Assembly (NCBI GenBank): GCA_964479665.1
Contig: CAYZNN010000002.1
Span: 62,001 to 126,000 of the forward strand
Length of the DNA: 64,000 nucleotides
Source: UBA2287 sp964479665
GTDB taxonomy: Bacteria > Bacteroidota > Bacteroidia > Bacteroidales > Tenuifilaceae
Direction: 5' to 3'
How positions within the stretch are numbered: position 1 is the stretch's first letter; every line of letters starts with the position of its first letter. The notes beneath the pieces were generated by a model, which had not been told where the DNA came from, did not search any database, and saw only the letters and a list, made by a program, of their open reading frames with translations. Made by a program: the position numbers and the translations under genes. This document shows, one piece after another, positions 39,740 to 48,825 of the stretch.

Positions 39740-41773
39740 CTACTTTACTTCCGAACCGTTGGCAACAGTGGTTTGGGGTTGAACCAGAACCAATTTGCCA
39801 TTGGCATCCTGCACCATTAGAATCATCCCTTTCGATTCAATTCCTTTAATTTTTCGAGGCTCGAGGTTGGCAAGCATTACAACCTGCTTCCCAACCATCT
39901 CCTCGGGCGTATAGTATTCGGCTATTCCCGAAACAATGGTGCGGCGGTCGATTCCTGTATCGATATGGAGTTTTAAAAGTTTTTGCGTTTTAGGAACCCG
40001 ATCGGCTTCCAATACGGTTGCAGTACGTATGTCCATGGTCGAAAACCCTTCGTACGTTACATTCTCTTTCTGTGGGGTTACCTTCCGTTGCTTGCTCTCG
40101 TTGGCCTCCTTTGTGGCTTTGAGTTTTGCCAGCTGCTCTTCAATGGTTGCGTCCTCAACTTTGTCGAAAAGTAGCTCGGCTTTGCCCAAATTATGCCCTT
40201 CGGCAATTAGTCCAATCTCGCTGGCCCTCTCCCACCCGAGCGAATCGGTATTCAGCATTGAACGAAGTTTGGTGGCCGTAAACGGAAGGAAGGGCTCAAT
40301 AACAATTGAAAGGTTGGCGCAAATTTCGATGGCAATGTTGAGAATGGTTGCAACGCGCTGAGGTTTATCCTTGTACAACTTCCAAGGTTCGGTGTCGGCC
40401 AAATACTTATTGCCTAAGCGGGCAATATTCATGGCCTCGCGAAGCGCATCGCGGAAGCGGAAAACTTCGAGGTTTTCCTCAACAGCCCGTTTGAACTTGG
40501 GAAGCTCTCCCAACGTTTCCTTATCGAAGTCGGTAAGTTCACCTAAAGCAGGTACTTTTCCGTCGAAATATTTTTGCGTAAGAACCAGTGCCCTGTTCAC
40601 AAAATTGCCCAGAATGGCAACCAGCTCATTGTTGTTACGTGCCTGAAAGTCCTTCCAGGTAAAATCGTTATCCTTTGTTTCGGGCATATTGGCGGTAAGC
40701 ACGTAGCGCAGAACATCCTGTTTCCCCTCAAATTCTTGTAAATACTCGTGAAGCCATACAGCCCAGTTGCGTGAGGTAGAAATTTTATCGCCTTCGAGGT
40801 TCAGAAACTCGTTAGCAGGAACGTTTTCGGGTAGAATGTACGACCCTTCGGCCTTTAGCATGGCAGGGAAAACAATACAGTGGAAAACAATATTATCCTT
40901 TCCTATAAAATGTATAAGTCTTGTTTCCTTGTCCTTCCAGTACTTTTCCCAATCGGGGGTTAGCTCCTTTGTTGCCGAAATGTACCCAATGGGAGCATCG
41001 AACCAAACGTAAAGCACCTTGCCCTCGGCACCCTCAACAGGAACGGGTACACCCCAGTCGAGGTCGCGGCTTACGGCGCGTGGTTGCAATCCCTGGTCGA
41101 GCCAACTTTTGCACTGGCCGTATACATTGGCTTTCCACTCCATATGGTCATGCAAAATCCACTTTTCGAGAAAACCTTGGTAAGCGTCGAGCGGTAAAAA
41201 CCAGTGTTTTGTATCCTTCAGAACAGGCTTTGCACCACTTAAAACCGATTTTGGGTTGATAAGGTCGGTTGCATTCAAACTTGTTCCACATTTCTCGCAC
41301 TGATCGCCGTATGCACGCTCGTTGCTGCAATGCGGGCAGGTTCCGGTAATGTACCTGTCGGCTAAAAAGTGGTTAATCTCGGGGTCGTAGTACTGCTCGG
41401 TGGTTTTCTCGATAAACTGCCCAGCATCGTATAATTTTCGGAAGAATTCCGAAGAGGTTTGGTGGTGCACCGTTGAACTTGTGCGCGAATATATGTCGAA
41501 AGCGATTCCAAAGTCCTCGAACGACTTTTTAATAATTGCGTGGTACTTGTCAACCACATCCTGAGGCGAAACGCCTTCCTGACGGGCCTTAATGGTAATG
41601 GGCACTCCGTGCTCGTCGGAGCCACAAATGGAAACCACATCGATTCCCTTCAGTCGCAGGTATCGGGTGTATATGTCGGATGGAATATAAACACCAGCTA
41701 AATGGCCAATATGCACAGGGCCGTTGGCATAGGGTAGCGCCGATGTAATGAGGTATCGTTTAAAGTTGTTCAT
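39740..41773 (-). CDS. metG: Methionyl-tRNA synthetase
   Basis: 677 residues, the long form with a C-terminal tRNA-binding OB domain. The HIGH motif is ANGPVHIGHLAG near residue 20; a zinc knuckle CPHC...CEKCG lies in the connective domain; the KMSKS-type motif is KISTSRNWAVWL. The C-terminal EMAPII-like domain starts at FSTMDIRTATVLEADRVP, after a Lys/Glu-rich linker, and aids tRNA binding and dimerisation. It charges initiator and elongator tRNA-Met. Confidence 0.96.
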   Translation of the reverse strand: MNNFKRYLITSALPYANGPVHIGHLAGVYIPSDIYTRYLRLKGIDVVSICGSDEHGVPITIKARQEGVSPQDVVDKYHAIIKKSFEDFGIAFDIYSRTSSTVHHQTSSEFFRKLYDAGQFIEKTTEQYYDPEINHFLADRYITGTCPHCSNERAYGDQCEKCGTSLNATDLINPKSVLSGAKPVLKDTKHWFLPLDAYQGFLEKWILHDHMEWKANVYGQCKSWLDQGLQPRAVSRDLDWGVPVPVEGAEGKVLYVWFDAPIGYISATKELTPDWEKYWKDKETRLIHFIGKDNIVFHCIVFPAMLKAEGSYILPENVPANEFLNLEGDKISTSRNWAVWLHEYLQEFEGKQDVLRYVLTANMPETKDNDFTWKDFQARNNNELVAILGNFVNRALVLTQKYFDGKVPALGELTDFDKETLGELPKFKRAVEENLEVFRFRDALREAMNIARLGNKYLADTEPWKLYKDKPQRVATILNIAIEICANLSIVIEPFLPFTATKLRSMLNTDSLGWERASEIGLIAEGHNLGKAELLFDKVEDATIEEQLAKLKATKEANESKQRKVTPQKENVTYEGFSTMDIRTATVLEADRVPKTQKLLKLHIDTGIDRRTIVSGIAEYYTPEEMVGKQVVMLANLEPRKIKGIESKGMILMVQDANGKLVLVQPQTTVANGSEVK

Positions 41774-41898
41774 GTATTGCTGTGCGATTTAACTCAAAAA
41801 TTCGATTTATTGGGAATGCTATTGAGCTATTAAAAGCTATATTAGCGTTATGTTTCTTAGTTTGCCTTGCAAATATATTACAATTTGCCCAATTAATT

Positions 41899-42828
41899 AT
41901 GGAACTTATAGCTCCTCCGTTTCTTCGTGCTGGTGATTCAGTGGGAATTGTGGCTCCCGCCCGCAAGGTTTCCCCTCACGAAATTGAACCAGCAATTAGC
42001 ATGATTAAGGGTTGGGGTTTTAATGTTGTATTAGGAAAGAACCTTTTCGGTTCGTACAATCAATTCTCTGGAACCGATCCCGAACGGGCTAGTGATTTGC
42101 AGAATATGATTGAGAACCCTGAAATTAAAGCGATTCTGTGTGCCCGCGGTGGCTACGGTACCATTCGGTTGCTCGATAAAATTAATCTAAGGGCATTGCA
42201 GCGTAACCCCAAATGGATTGCCGGTTACAGCGATATAACTGTACTACATAGCATTTTAAACTCGTGGTATTTGGTGGAAACCATCCACTCCACAATGCCA
42301 TTCAACTTCCCTGAAAATGGGGTTGCAAATCAATCTACCGATTTGCTTCGTCAAACCCTACTCGGAATTACTCCCAGCTACAACATCCCTTCCCACCCGT
42401 TGAACAGAATTGGTAAATGCGAGGGAGAGGTGGTTGGCGGGAACCTTTCGATTTTATACAGCCTAGCCCGAACCAGTGCAGACATGACAACTGAAAACAA
42501 AATTCTGTTCATTGAAGACCTCGACGAGTACCTCTACCACGTCGATCGTATGATGATGAACCTGAAATATAGCGGAAAACTTGCCGGTATTGCCGGTTTG
42601 GTGGTTGGCCAAATGAACGACATGCACGACAATACAGTGCCCTTTGGTCGGTCGGCATACGAAATTATTCTCGATGCTGTGAGTGAGTTCGATTTCCCTG
42701 TGTGCTTCAACTTCCCTGCCGGGCACATTGGCGATAATTATCCGCTAATTCTGGGGCGTAATGCATTGCTTAGTATTTCTACCGAAAATTGCATTCTCAA
42801 CTTTTCGGCCCCAATCGGTTCAATTTAA
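41899..42828 (+). CDS. ldcA: LD-carboxypeptidase (peptidase family S66)
   Basis: 309 residues from ATG 41899 (MELIAPPFLRAGDSVGIVAP). An earlier in-frame ATG at 41782 would add a 39-residue hydrophobic stretch, but the family starts at this APP motif. Catalytic residues fit the S66 triad: Ser111 in AGYSDIT, Glu206 in LFIEDLDEY and His276 in PAGHIGDNYPL. The enzyme removes the terminal D-Ala from tetrapeptides in peptidoglycan recycling, in the cytoplasm. It leads a three-gene run with yraN and mmcQ; gaps are 21 and 0 bp. If the upstream start were real, it would be membrane-bound. Confidence 0.92.
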   Translation: MELIAPPFLRAGDSVGIVAPARKVSPHEIEPAISMIKGWGFNVVLGKNLFGSYNQFSGTDPERASDLQNMIENPEIKAILCARGGYGTIRLLDKINLRALQRNPKWIAGYSDITVLHSILNSWYLVETIHSTMPFNFPENGVANQSTDLLRQTLLGITPSYNIPSHPLNRIGKCEGEVVGGNLSILYSLARTSADMTTENKILFIEDLDEYLYHVDRMMMNLKYSGKLAGIAGLVVGQMNDMHDNTVPFGRSAYEIILDAVSEFDFPVCFNFPAGHIGDNYPLILGRNALLSISTENCILNFSAPIGSI

Positions 42829-42849
42829 AAATTCAAAAACTGCCCTAGT

Positions 42850-43230
42850 ATGAACAACTCGCCAAGGGAAAAACCGGCAGGCTTAGGCCGAAAGGGCGAA
42901 GAAATGGCCATTGCATTTTTAAAATCGAAAGGGTACAGCATTCTCCATACTAATTGGCGGTTCGGAAAAAAGGAACTCGACATTGTGGCTATGAACCAAA
43001 ACATGCTTTGCGTTATTGAGGTTAAAACTCGCTTTGGCGATTTTTGGGAAGAACCTAAGGAGGCGGTAACCCGGCGAAAGCAAAAAACCATAATTGAAAC
43101 CACCGAAGCCTATATGGATAGGTTCAATATGAACTGCGAAGTGCAGTTCGATATAATAAGCATTGTTGTACAGAATGGAAAGTTTGAAATAGAACATATC
43201 CCCGATGCCTTTTACCCAACTCTCCTGTAA
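42850..43230 (+). CDS. YraN/UPF0102 family putative nuclease
   Basis: 126 residues. The family core is complete: GRKGEEMAIAFLKSKGY, then WRFGKKELDIVAMNQNMLCVIEVKTR, with the Asp, Glu-x-Lys metal-site arrangement of restriction-endonuclease-like folds, and KQKTIIETTEAYM. Proteins of this family are probably DNA or RNA nucleases linked to repair or transformation; the exact task is unknown. Its stop codon directly precedes the next ATG. Confidence 0.92.
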   Translation: MNNSPREKPAGLGRKGEEMAIAFLKSKGYSILHTNWRFGKKELDIVAMNQNMLCVIEVKTRFGDFWEEPKEAVTRRKQKTIIETTEAYMDRFNMNCEVQFDIISIVVQNGKFEIEHIPDAFYPTLL

Positions 43231-43578
43231 ATGAATATTGAAGAACTACGTTCCTTCTGCTTGAATCTTCCCGGTGCTCCCGAGAGCTTTCTGTTCGACG
43301 ACGTTACCTTGGTTTTTAACGCTGGTGGTAAAATGTTTGCCCTTACCAACCTCGATGGTCCCTTGAGCGTTAATTTAAAATGCGAACCCGAAAAAGCCAT
43401 TGAACTTCGCGAACCATATTCTGAGGTTAGTCCAGGTTACCATATGAGCAAGCTGCACTGGAATACTATCGATTTAACGGGAGTGATACCAGATAAGCTA
43501 ATTCACCAATGGACTATCGATTCATACAATCTTGTTTTCAATTCCCAATCGCAAAAAGTAAAAGAATCAATTGGTTAA
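43231..43578 (+). CDS. MmcQ/YjbR family protein
   Basis: 115 residues with the family pattern: start MNIEELRSFCLNLPGAPESFLFDDVTLVF, then GGKMFALTNLD, LKCEPEKAIELRE and a late GYHMSKLHWNTIDL. The fold is CyaY-like and such proteins are thought to bind DNA; no partner has been shown for most members. The start ATG abuts the yraN stop, so the pair is co-translated. Confidence 0.9.
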   Translation: MNIEELRSFCLNLPGAPESFLFDDVTLVFNAGGKMFALTNLDGPLSVNLKCEPEKAIELREPYSEVSPGYHMSKLHWNTIDLTGVIPDKLIHQWTIDSYNLVFNSQSQKVKESIG

Positions 43579-43621
43579 TTACTTTGTTTGGCTTAGTTCT
43601 TCTTCGTTTGGCAAATATGCT

Positions 43622-43629
43622 TACTTTTG
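43622..43629 (+). promoter_or_regulatory. -7 promoter box of the exported protein gene
   Basis: TACTTTTG matches TAnnTTTG, 51 nt before the ATG at 43681. No -33 TTG at normal distance is evident. Confidence 0.5.
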
Positions 43630-43680
43630 GTACAAGAGTTGTATAGAGGAAATCACTGAAAAAGTAAAATACTTGAGGCC

Positions 43681-44523
43681 ATGAAAACAATTAAATTATT
43701 TGCTGTTTGCCTGTTACTTTTTGGTTGCACCGTTCAGGCTCAAAGCCTTTTCAACGTAACAAGGGTGCAAGGGAAAATAACAAATTTGAAAACAGGGAAA
43801 GAACTTTTGGCTGGTGATGCCATAAGCGCTGAAGACCAACTACTTTTTGAAAGTATGGACAGTTACGCCATTGCTATTGGCGACAATATGATTCGATTCC
43901 AAATTAAACTTCAGGAAGGCGATCACACCGCAGAGCAGCCTATGCTAACCAAAACCGCAAAGGAAACTGCCAAACCCACCAAAATGCGTAGTTTAATGCT
44001 TATTCGTTTCGATCCTTCCGAAAAGGAAATTTCTGACCTTAAACAATACTTTGGCAACGACAAATTTTCGATTATTGGTAACTCTATCGACATTCCGGTT
44101 AGCCCAAAAAACTACCCACTTTCCGACGAAAAGTTTATTGTTTTCTATTACAAAGTCGACAATAAACCCGTTCAAAAGAAAATTGGCTTTGCCGAACAAA
44201 GCCTTATTTTAGAAAAGGACAAGCTAACCTCTAGCAGCGCTGGAACAATAAGTGGAAATGAAATTTCTAACCTAGCAGTTTACCAATTCGAAAAAACATC
44301 GAGAAGCAGTCAAGAAATTACCCGTTTCACTCTTGTATTTGTGGACAAGGAAGAACTTAAAAAGGAGTTTTACACTATAATCCCCATACTTAAAAGGCAA
44401 AAAATGGCCGACCCTGATATTAAGAAGTACCTGATTGAGTACTACTACGACTTTTACGGGGCCACCGACTCGAGAACCATTGATCGGTTTGCCGAAGAGG
44501 TTGTTAAGAACTATAAAATGTAG
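43681..44523 (+). CDS. Exported protein of unknown function
   Basis: 280 residues. The N-terminus is a signal sequence (KTIKLFAVCLLLFGCTVQAQ); LFGC could be a lipobox, or cleavage could fall after QAQ. I recognise no family. A beta-rich first half (FNVTRVQGKITNLKTGKELL) precedes a region with QKKIGFAEQSLILEKDKL and an amphipathic C-terminal helix (DPDIKKYLIEYYYDFYGATD). The first 90 residues look like a small domain that tracks a stored scaffold value, but that is guesswork. It has its own promoter box and terminator, so it is monocistronic. Confidence 0.6.
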   Translation: MKTIKLFAVCLLLFGCTVQAQSLFNVTRVQGKITNLKTGKELLAGDAISAEDQLLFESMDSYAIAIGDNMIRFQIKLQEGDHTAEQPMLTKTAKETAKPTKMRSLMLIRFDPSEKEISDLKQYFGNDKFSIIGNSIDIPVSPKNYPLSDEKFIVFYYKVDNKPVQKKIGFAEQSLILEKDKLTSSSAGTISGNEISNLAVYQFEKTSRSSQEITRFTLVFVDKEELKKEFYTIIPILKRQKMADPDIKKYLIEYYYDFYGATDSRTIDRFAEEVVKNYKM

Positions 44524-44534
44524 TTGAAATAGAA

Positions 44535-44570
44535 AAAGAAAGGGGCAACTTTGCTGTTGCCCCTTTCTTT
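44535..44570. terminator. Strong bidirectional terminator
   Basis: A perfect 15-bp stem, AAAGAAAGGGGCAAC (44535-44549) and GTTGCCCCTTTCTTT (44556-44570), with a 6-nt loop. It stands between converging genes and nearly touches the chemoreceptor stop. Confidence 0.93.
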
Positions 44571-44571
44571 T

Positions 44572-46302
44572 TTAAAACTTTTCGTAATCTCCATCATCCT
44601 TTCCTGGCAGTGGTTCACCTAGGTTCAGGTTTATACCTCCTGGTTTAGTTTTCGGTTTAACCATATTCGGAACCTTTTTGGTTTGCTCAATCGAAGTGGT
44701 TGGCCTAATAGAAGGAGTAGGTCGGATTTCTTTCTTCAAAACTTCCTTTTTATTCCCCTTTACCTTCATGTCAATTTTAAAGAAACCAATATTGTTGCGT
44801 AACTTATCGGCTTCATTACTTAACTTTTCGGAACTGTTAACTAAAATATCGGCATTGGCTGCGTTCTGCTGAGTAATGCCATTGAGCTGCTGAATTGCAT
44901 TATTAATTTGCTCTGCTCCGTTGGTTTGCTCCAAACTACCTGCAGTAATCTCCTGTATTAATACTGAGGTACGCTTTATTTCTGGAATAATATTTCGGAT
45001 TAAATCGACAGAAGACTCCGTATTCGAAACGCTCTCTTTGGCTAAAACAAATATTTCGTCGGCTGCTACCTTGCTGCGTTCGGCTAATTTGCGAACCTCT
45101 GCAGCCACAACAGCAAAACCTTTACCGTGCTCACCTGCCCTAGCTGCTTCAACAGCAGCGTTAAGTGCAAGTAGGTTAGTTTGAAAGGCAATATCGTTAA
45201 CAATGTTAATACGGTCGGCAATTTTTCGAATTGAATCCATGCTCTTTTCGGAGGCTCCTCCAATCTTTTCGATATCTACCGCCAACTTATCGGATATTTT
45301 ATTGGTATTGCTCGAATTCTCGGTGTTTTGCTGAATATTTGCTACCATTTCCTCCATGGAGGCTGATACTTCCTCTGCATTACTTGCCTGAGTGGAGGCT
45401 CCCTGTGCAATTTGCTGGGCAATATGGTTGAGATCGTTGCCAGCATTGGCAATAGATACAGAACCGGTAGTAATTGATTCGACAATTTCGCGAAGACGCG
45501 ACATCATTTCTTTGAGGTCGAACAATAGTTGGGCAATCTCACCGGTACCCTTTACCTCAAAATCGTAGGTTAAATCGCCATTCGAAAGTTTCGAAATGGC
45601 GGTTGATGCGCTCGTTATGGCCTGTTTAATAGCTGTTGTTAAAAAGAAGGCTATAATAATACCAACAACAAGAACAACTAGTCCACCTATAGTTACAAAA
45701 ATTCTGAAGAACGATGTAGACGATTCAATTCTCGAATACGCATCGAGCGCTTCTTGCTGCTGCTTATCGACAATCTGAGTGATTTTAGCAAGCGCCTCGT
45801 CGGTTGTTATCATAATTGATCCCTCAGCATCGACCAAATCTTGTGCTTCGGCAAGGGTCATAAACTCATTGTAACTATCGAACGAGTTTAAAATGCTCAT
45901 TACGTGCTTGTGGTCGGGAAAAATTTTGGATACAATAATCTGGTTCACTTCATCGAGCAGTTCCTTCTCCTCGGCACTCCACTTTTCGGCTAATGGCCTT
46001 ATAGAGGCTATTAAACTGGGGTAAAGGGTGCTGTGAAGGTTCTCGAGCCGCTTCTTATCCTCAGTCCCCGGTAGTTTGTCAATATAAACCCAGTTTTTAA
46101 TAAGAAGTTTCGATTCGGTAACTAGATTTTTCATTTCGGTTAGCTTGTTAACCGAAGGGGTATTCTGCTCGGCTAAACCTCGATTTACTCGATCGTATTG
46201 GCTAAGAATAATAAACGTTATTACCGACATAATAACAAATAGACCTATTACAAAGCCGAAGCCAAGCAAAAGTTTTTTAGATAAGGAAAATTTTACTTCC
46301 AT
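44572..46302 (-). CDS. Methyl-accepting chemotaxis protein
   Basis: 576 residues. TM1 is about residues 10-33; a periplasmic helical ligand domain follows (about 34-200, likely four-helix); TM2 is IFVTIGGLVVLVVGIIIAFFL (about 201-225). A HAMP segment (SASTAISKLSNGDLTYDFEV) and the signalling coiled coil come next, with the hairpin tip IVNDIAFQTNLLALNAAVEAARAGEHGKGFAVVAAEVRKLAERS. It relays an extracytoplasmic signal to CheW/CheA; no che genes are in the window. The C-terminal tail is Pro/Lys-rich without a CheR pentapeptide. It is probably co-transcribed with the YfiR-like gene 11 bp upstream. Confidence 0.92.
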   Translation of the reverse strand: MEVKFSLSKKLLLGFGFVIGLFVIMSVITFIILSQYDRVNRGLAEQNTPSVNKLTEMKNLVTESKLLIKNWVYIDKLPGTEDKKRLENLHSTLYPSLIASIRPLAEKWSAEEKELLDEVNQIIVSKIFPDHKHVMSILNSFDSYNEFMTLAEAQDLVDAEGSIMITTDEALAKITQIVDKQQQEALDAYSRIESSTSFFRIFVTIGGLVVLVVGIIIAFFLTTAIKQAITSASTAISKLSNGDLTYDFEVKGTGEIAQLLFDLKEMMSRLREIVESITTGSVSIANAGNDLNHIAQQIAQGASTQASNAEEVSASMEEMVANIQQNTENSSNTNKISDKLAVDIEKIGGASEKSMDSIRKIADRINIVNDIAFQTNLLALNAAVEAARAGEHGKGFAVVAAEVRKLAERSKVAADEIFVLAKESVSNTESSVDLIRNIIPEIKRTSVLIQEITAGSLEQTNGAEQINNAIQQLNGITQQNAANADILVNSSEKLSNEADKLRNNIGFFKIDMKVKGNKKEVLKKEIRPTPSIRPTTSIEQTKKVPNMVKPKTKPGGINLNLGEPLPGKDDGDYEKF

Positions 46303-46313
46303 AATTGTATGTT

Positions 46314-46850
46314 TTAGTAAACTTCGCGTGCCAATTTAAATAGTTGTTCATTTACGTTGAGCGAATACTTGCTCATGTAGTTTCTGTTAATTTCGTACTG
46401 AATTTTTGACTGGTCGTCGAGGAATACAAAACTGATTCCGGCTCCCTGATTGGCTGCTCCCGACTTGTCGCTAATAATTAGAGTGCAATTGTTGCCAATT
46501 TTCCCAACTACCGCTTTCAAATCGCCCGATCGATTATTAGGGATAAAAAGCATATTACAACTAGTTATTTCGGCAACGCTGCTGAAAACTTTAACTTCTA
46601 TTCCTTGGCCAACCACTTTACGTCCGTTTAGGGCTCCCAGTTCAGCCATTAGAGCCGGTGAATCGCCGAGAACCCCAATGACAAAGTTTCCTTGTTTGCC
46701 CGCTGGGCACCACTCAATAAGCCGTGTTAACTGAAATATAAAAGCTGTTTGAAGCTTTTCCTTTTGAGCCTGAGCCAAGAAACTCGAAAAAGTAAAGATA
46801 AAAGCCAAGAAACCTAGTTTCGAATGCTTTAAAAGTAGAGAGATTTTCAT
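46314..46850 (-). CDS. YfiR-like (DUF4154) exported protein
   Basis: 178 residues with a signal peptide (ending SFLAQAQ). The mature part begins KEKLQTAFIFQLTRLIEWCP, the first helix of YfiR/DUF4154 proteins, then VIGVLGDSPALMAEL and GIEVKVFSSVAEITSCNMLFIP, and ends in EINRNYMSKYSLNVNEQLFKLARE. YfiR proteins are periplasmic redox-sensitive regulators of diguanylate cyclases; in Bacteroidota, relatives often sit beside sensory membrane proteins. Here the partner is likely the adjacent chemoreceptor, whose periplasmic domain it could control. The Cys pair needed for YfiR disulphides is not evident beyond two Cys. Confidence 0.82.
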   Translation of the reverse strand: MKISLLLKHSKLGFLAFIFTFSSFLAQAQKEKLQTAFIFQLTRLIEWCPAGKQGNFVIGVLGDSPALMAELGALNGRKVVGQGIEVKVFSSVAEITSCNMLFIPNNRSGDLKAVVGKIGNNCTLIISDKSGAANQGAGISFVFLDDQSKIQYEINRNYMSKYSLNVNEQLFKLAREVY

Positions 46851-47186
46851 AATTCAAATATTTGCGTTTTGAATTAACCCTATCAATTTATGGCTATTCT
46901 GTTAATTATACCAACAATTGAACGGATTATTTTCAAAATGGTTTTACAAACTCCATTAAAGTGCTTATGCCTAAGACGAACAATACCAATATAATCAATT
47001 ACCACACCAAAAACCAATGGCTCAATAATATAGATTCTTTCTAAGAAACTTGAGTGCCACTGGAATAATATTTTTATATAACACCTAACCGTTAGGATGG
47101 ATTATTGAAGATAGGTGTTTTGTATCGCCCTGCTTTTTATACTTTTTAGGTTGGTGGTTATTTCAGCAAATTATTCGAAAAGGGAT
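46851..47186. other. Divergent intergenic region, yfiR-like / cysS
   Basis: About 340 bp without a coding frame I can support. It is AT-rich. A nested dyad lies at 47080-47119: AACACCTA/TAGGTGTT forms an outer 8-bp stem and CCTAACCGTTAGG (47083-47095) a self-complementary inner one. The rest shows nothing recognisable besides the cysS -7 box. Confidence 0.5.
47080..47119. repeat. Nested inverted repeat upstream of cysS
   Basis: Outer arms AACACCTA (47080-47087) and TAGGTGTT (47112-47119); inner palindrome CCTAACCGTTAGG at 47083-47095. The two structures compete for the same bases. It lies about 70 bp before the cysS promoter box, so it could be an operator or a remnant terminator. Confidence 0.5.
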
Positions 47187-47194
47187 TATCTTTG
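47187..47194 (+). promoter_or_regulatory. -7 promoter box of cysS
   Basis: TATCTTTG matches TAnnTTTG. It lies 27 nt before the ATG at 47222 and would fall within a longer upstream frame, so it supports the later start. Confidence 0.6.
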
Positions 47195-47221
47195 TTACGC
47201 TTAATTAATTCAAGTTCGAAT

Positions 47222-48691
47222 ATGGCTTTACAATTATACAATACCCTTAAGCGAACCAAAGAAGTTTTTCAACCCATAACCCCCCCCTTTGTAGGCCTGT
47301 ACGTTTGCGGGCCAACGGTATACGGCGACCCGCATTTGGGCCACGCCCGTCCGGCAATTACTTTCGACCTGCTATTCCGCTACCTTAAGCATTTGGAGTA
47401 CAGGGTTCGTTACGTTCGCAACGTCACCGATGTGGGGCACCTCGAGAACGATGCCGACGAAGGTGAGGATAAAATTGCTAAGAAAGCTCGGGTTGAACAG
47501 GTTGAACCCATGGAGGTGGCGCAGCACTACACCATTCGTTACCACGATGCCATGAACCAGCTAAACACCTTGCCGCCAAGTATCGAACCACGTGCTTCGG
47601 GACATATTATTGAACAAATTGAACTTGTTAAAAAGATTCTTGCCAACGGCTTTGCCTACGAAAGCAATGGTTCCATATACTTCGATGTGCTAAAGTACAA
47701 TGCACAGCATAACTATGGCAAACTGTCGGGGCGTATTCTCAACGACATGGTTTCGAATACCCGTGCGCTCGATGGACAGGACGAGAAACGCAACAGCGTC
47801 GACTTTGCCCTTTGGAAAAAGGCTGCACCCGAGCACATTATGCGCTGGCCATCGCCCTGGAGCGAAGGTTTTCCTGGTTGGCACCTCGAGTGCTCGGCCA
47901 TGAGCACCAAGTACCTAGGCGAACCCTTCGATATACATGGCGGGGGAATGGACTTGCTGTTTCCGCATCACGAGTGCGAAATTGCTCAAAGCGTTGCAGG
48001 AAATGGAAAAGAGGCCGTTCGCTACTGGATGCACAACAATATGATTACCATTAACGGTCAGAAAATGGGTAAGTCGCTCGGCAATTTCATTACCCTCGAG
48101 GAGCTGTTTACCGGAAACCATAAAATGCTCGAACAGGCTTACAGCCCAATGACCATACGCTTCTTCATACTTCAAGCCCATTACCGCAGCACCCTCGATT
48201 TTTCGAACGGGGCGCTACAAGCAGCCGAGAAGGGTTTGCAACGGCTTATGGCAGCCAACCGAATGCTTAATCGCATTAAGCCTTCCGATAAATCGACCGT
48301 AGCTGTAACCGACCTTGCAACCCGTGCGTACGAAGCGCTTAACGACGACCTGAACAGCCCGATTGCCATTGCGGTTCTGTTCGACTGGGTTCGAAACATT
48401 AACTCAGCTGCCGAAGGAAAGGTAACACTTACCGCCAACGATTTAGCTGCGCTAACAAAAGATTTTCGCCAAATTGTTTTCGATATTCTGGGCCTTACCG
48501 ACGAGCAAACCGATGGAGGCAAGCAGGCCGAACTAACCAGCAAACTAATTGAAATGATGCTGAATATGCGCATGGAGGCAAAGGCTAAAAAGGATTTTGC
48601 GGCTTCCGATGCCATTCGCAACGAACTCACTAAACTTGGTGTAACGGTAAATGACCGCAAGGATGGTTTCGACTGGGAAATAGCAGGATAG
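47222..48691 (+). CDS. cysS: Cysteinyl-tRNA synthetase
   Basis: 489 residues from ATG 47222 (MALQLYNTLKRTKEVF). The zinc-binding CGPTVYGDPHLGHARP holds the first Cys ligand and the HIGH-type motif. WHLECSAMS and HGGGMDLLFPHHECEIAQS carry the other zinc ligands (Cys, His, Glu/Cys) and KMGKSLGN is the KMSKS motif. The C-terminal helical anticodon domain is present and length is normal. It charges tRNA-Cys. It ends in TAG, again showing that TAG is a true stop. The upstream -7 box at 47187-47194 fits this start. Confidence 0.96.
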   Translation: MALQLYNTLKRTKEVFQPITPPFVGLYVCGPTVYGDPHLGHARPAITFDLLFRYLKHLEYRVRYVRNVTDVGHLENDADEGEDKIAKKARVEQVEPMEVAQHYTIRYHDAMNQLNTLPPSIEPRASGHIIEQIELVKKILANGFAYESNGSIYFDVLKYNAQHNYGKLSGRILNDMVSNTRALDGQDEKRNSVDFALWKKAAPEHIMRWPSPWSEGFPGWHLECSAMSTKYLGEPFDIHGGGMDLLFPHHECEIAQSVAGNGKEAVRYWMHNNMITINGQKMGKSLGNFITLEELFTGNHKMLEQAYSPMTIRFFILQAHYRSTLDFSNGALQAAEKGLQRLMAANRMLNRIKPSDKSTVAVTDLATRAYEALNDDLNSPIAIAVLFDWVRNINSAAEGKVTLTANDLAALTKDFRQIVFDILGLTDEQTDGGKQAELTSKLIEMMLNMRMEAKAKKDFAASDAIRNELTKLGVTVNDRKDGFDWEIAG

Positions 48692-48795
48692 CGTACTTTT
48701 TTGGGGGTTTTAATGTTCTGCCAGAGAATATCGCTTGTTAAAGAGAATAATAATTTTAGCAGCCTCGAATTCTGTTCATTTTGGTTAATCTTTTT

Positions 48796-48803
48796 TACCT
48801 TTG
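48796..48803 (+). promoter_or_regulatory. -7 promoter box of the Na/Pi transporter gene
   Basis: TACCTTTG, perfect TAnnTTTG, 22 nt before ATG 48826. A TTTG at 48780-48783 is too close to be a standard -33 element. Confidence 0.55.
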
Positions 48804-48825
48804 GTTTTGCTCGTCCAAATTGAGT

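Noticed and set aside
41782..41898. N-terminal membrane helix on the LD-carboxypeptidase
   Set aside because: The family begins at the APP motif at 41899 and the added stretch does not resemble a signal peptide with a cleavage site.
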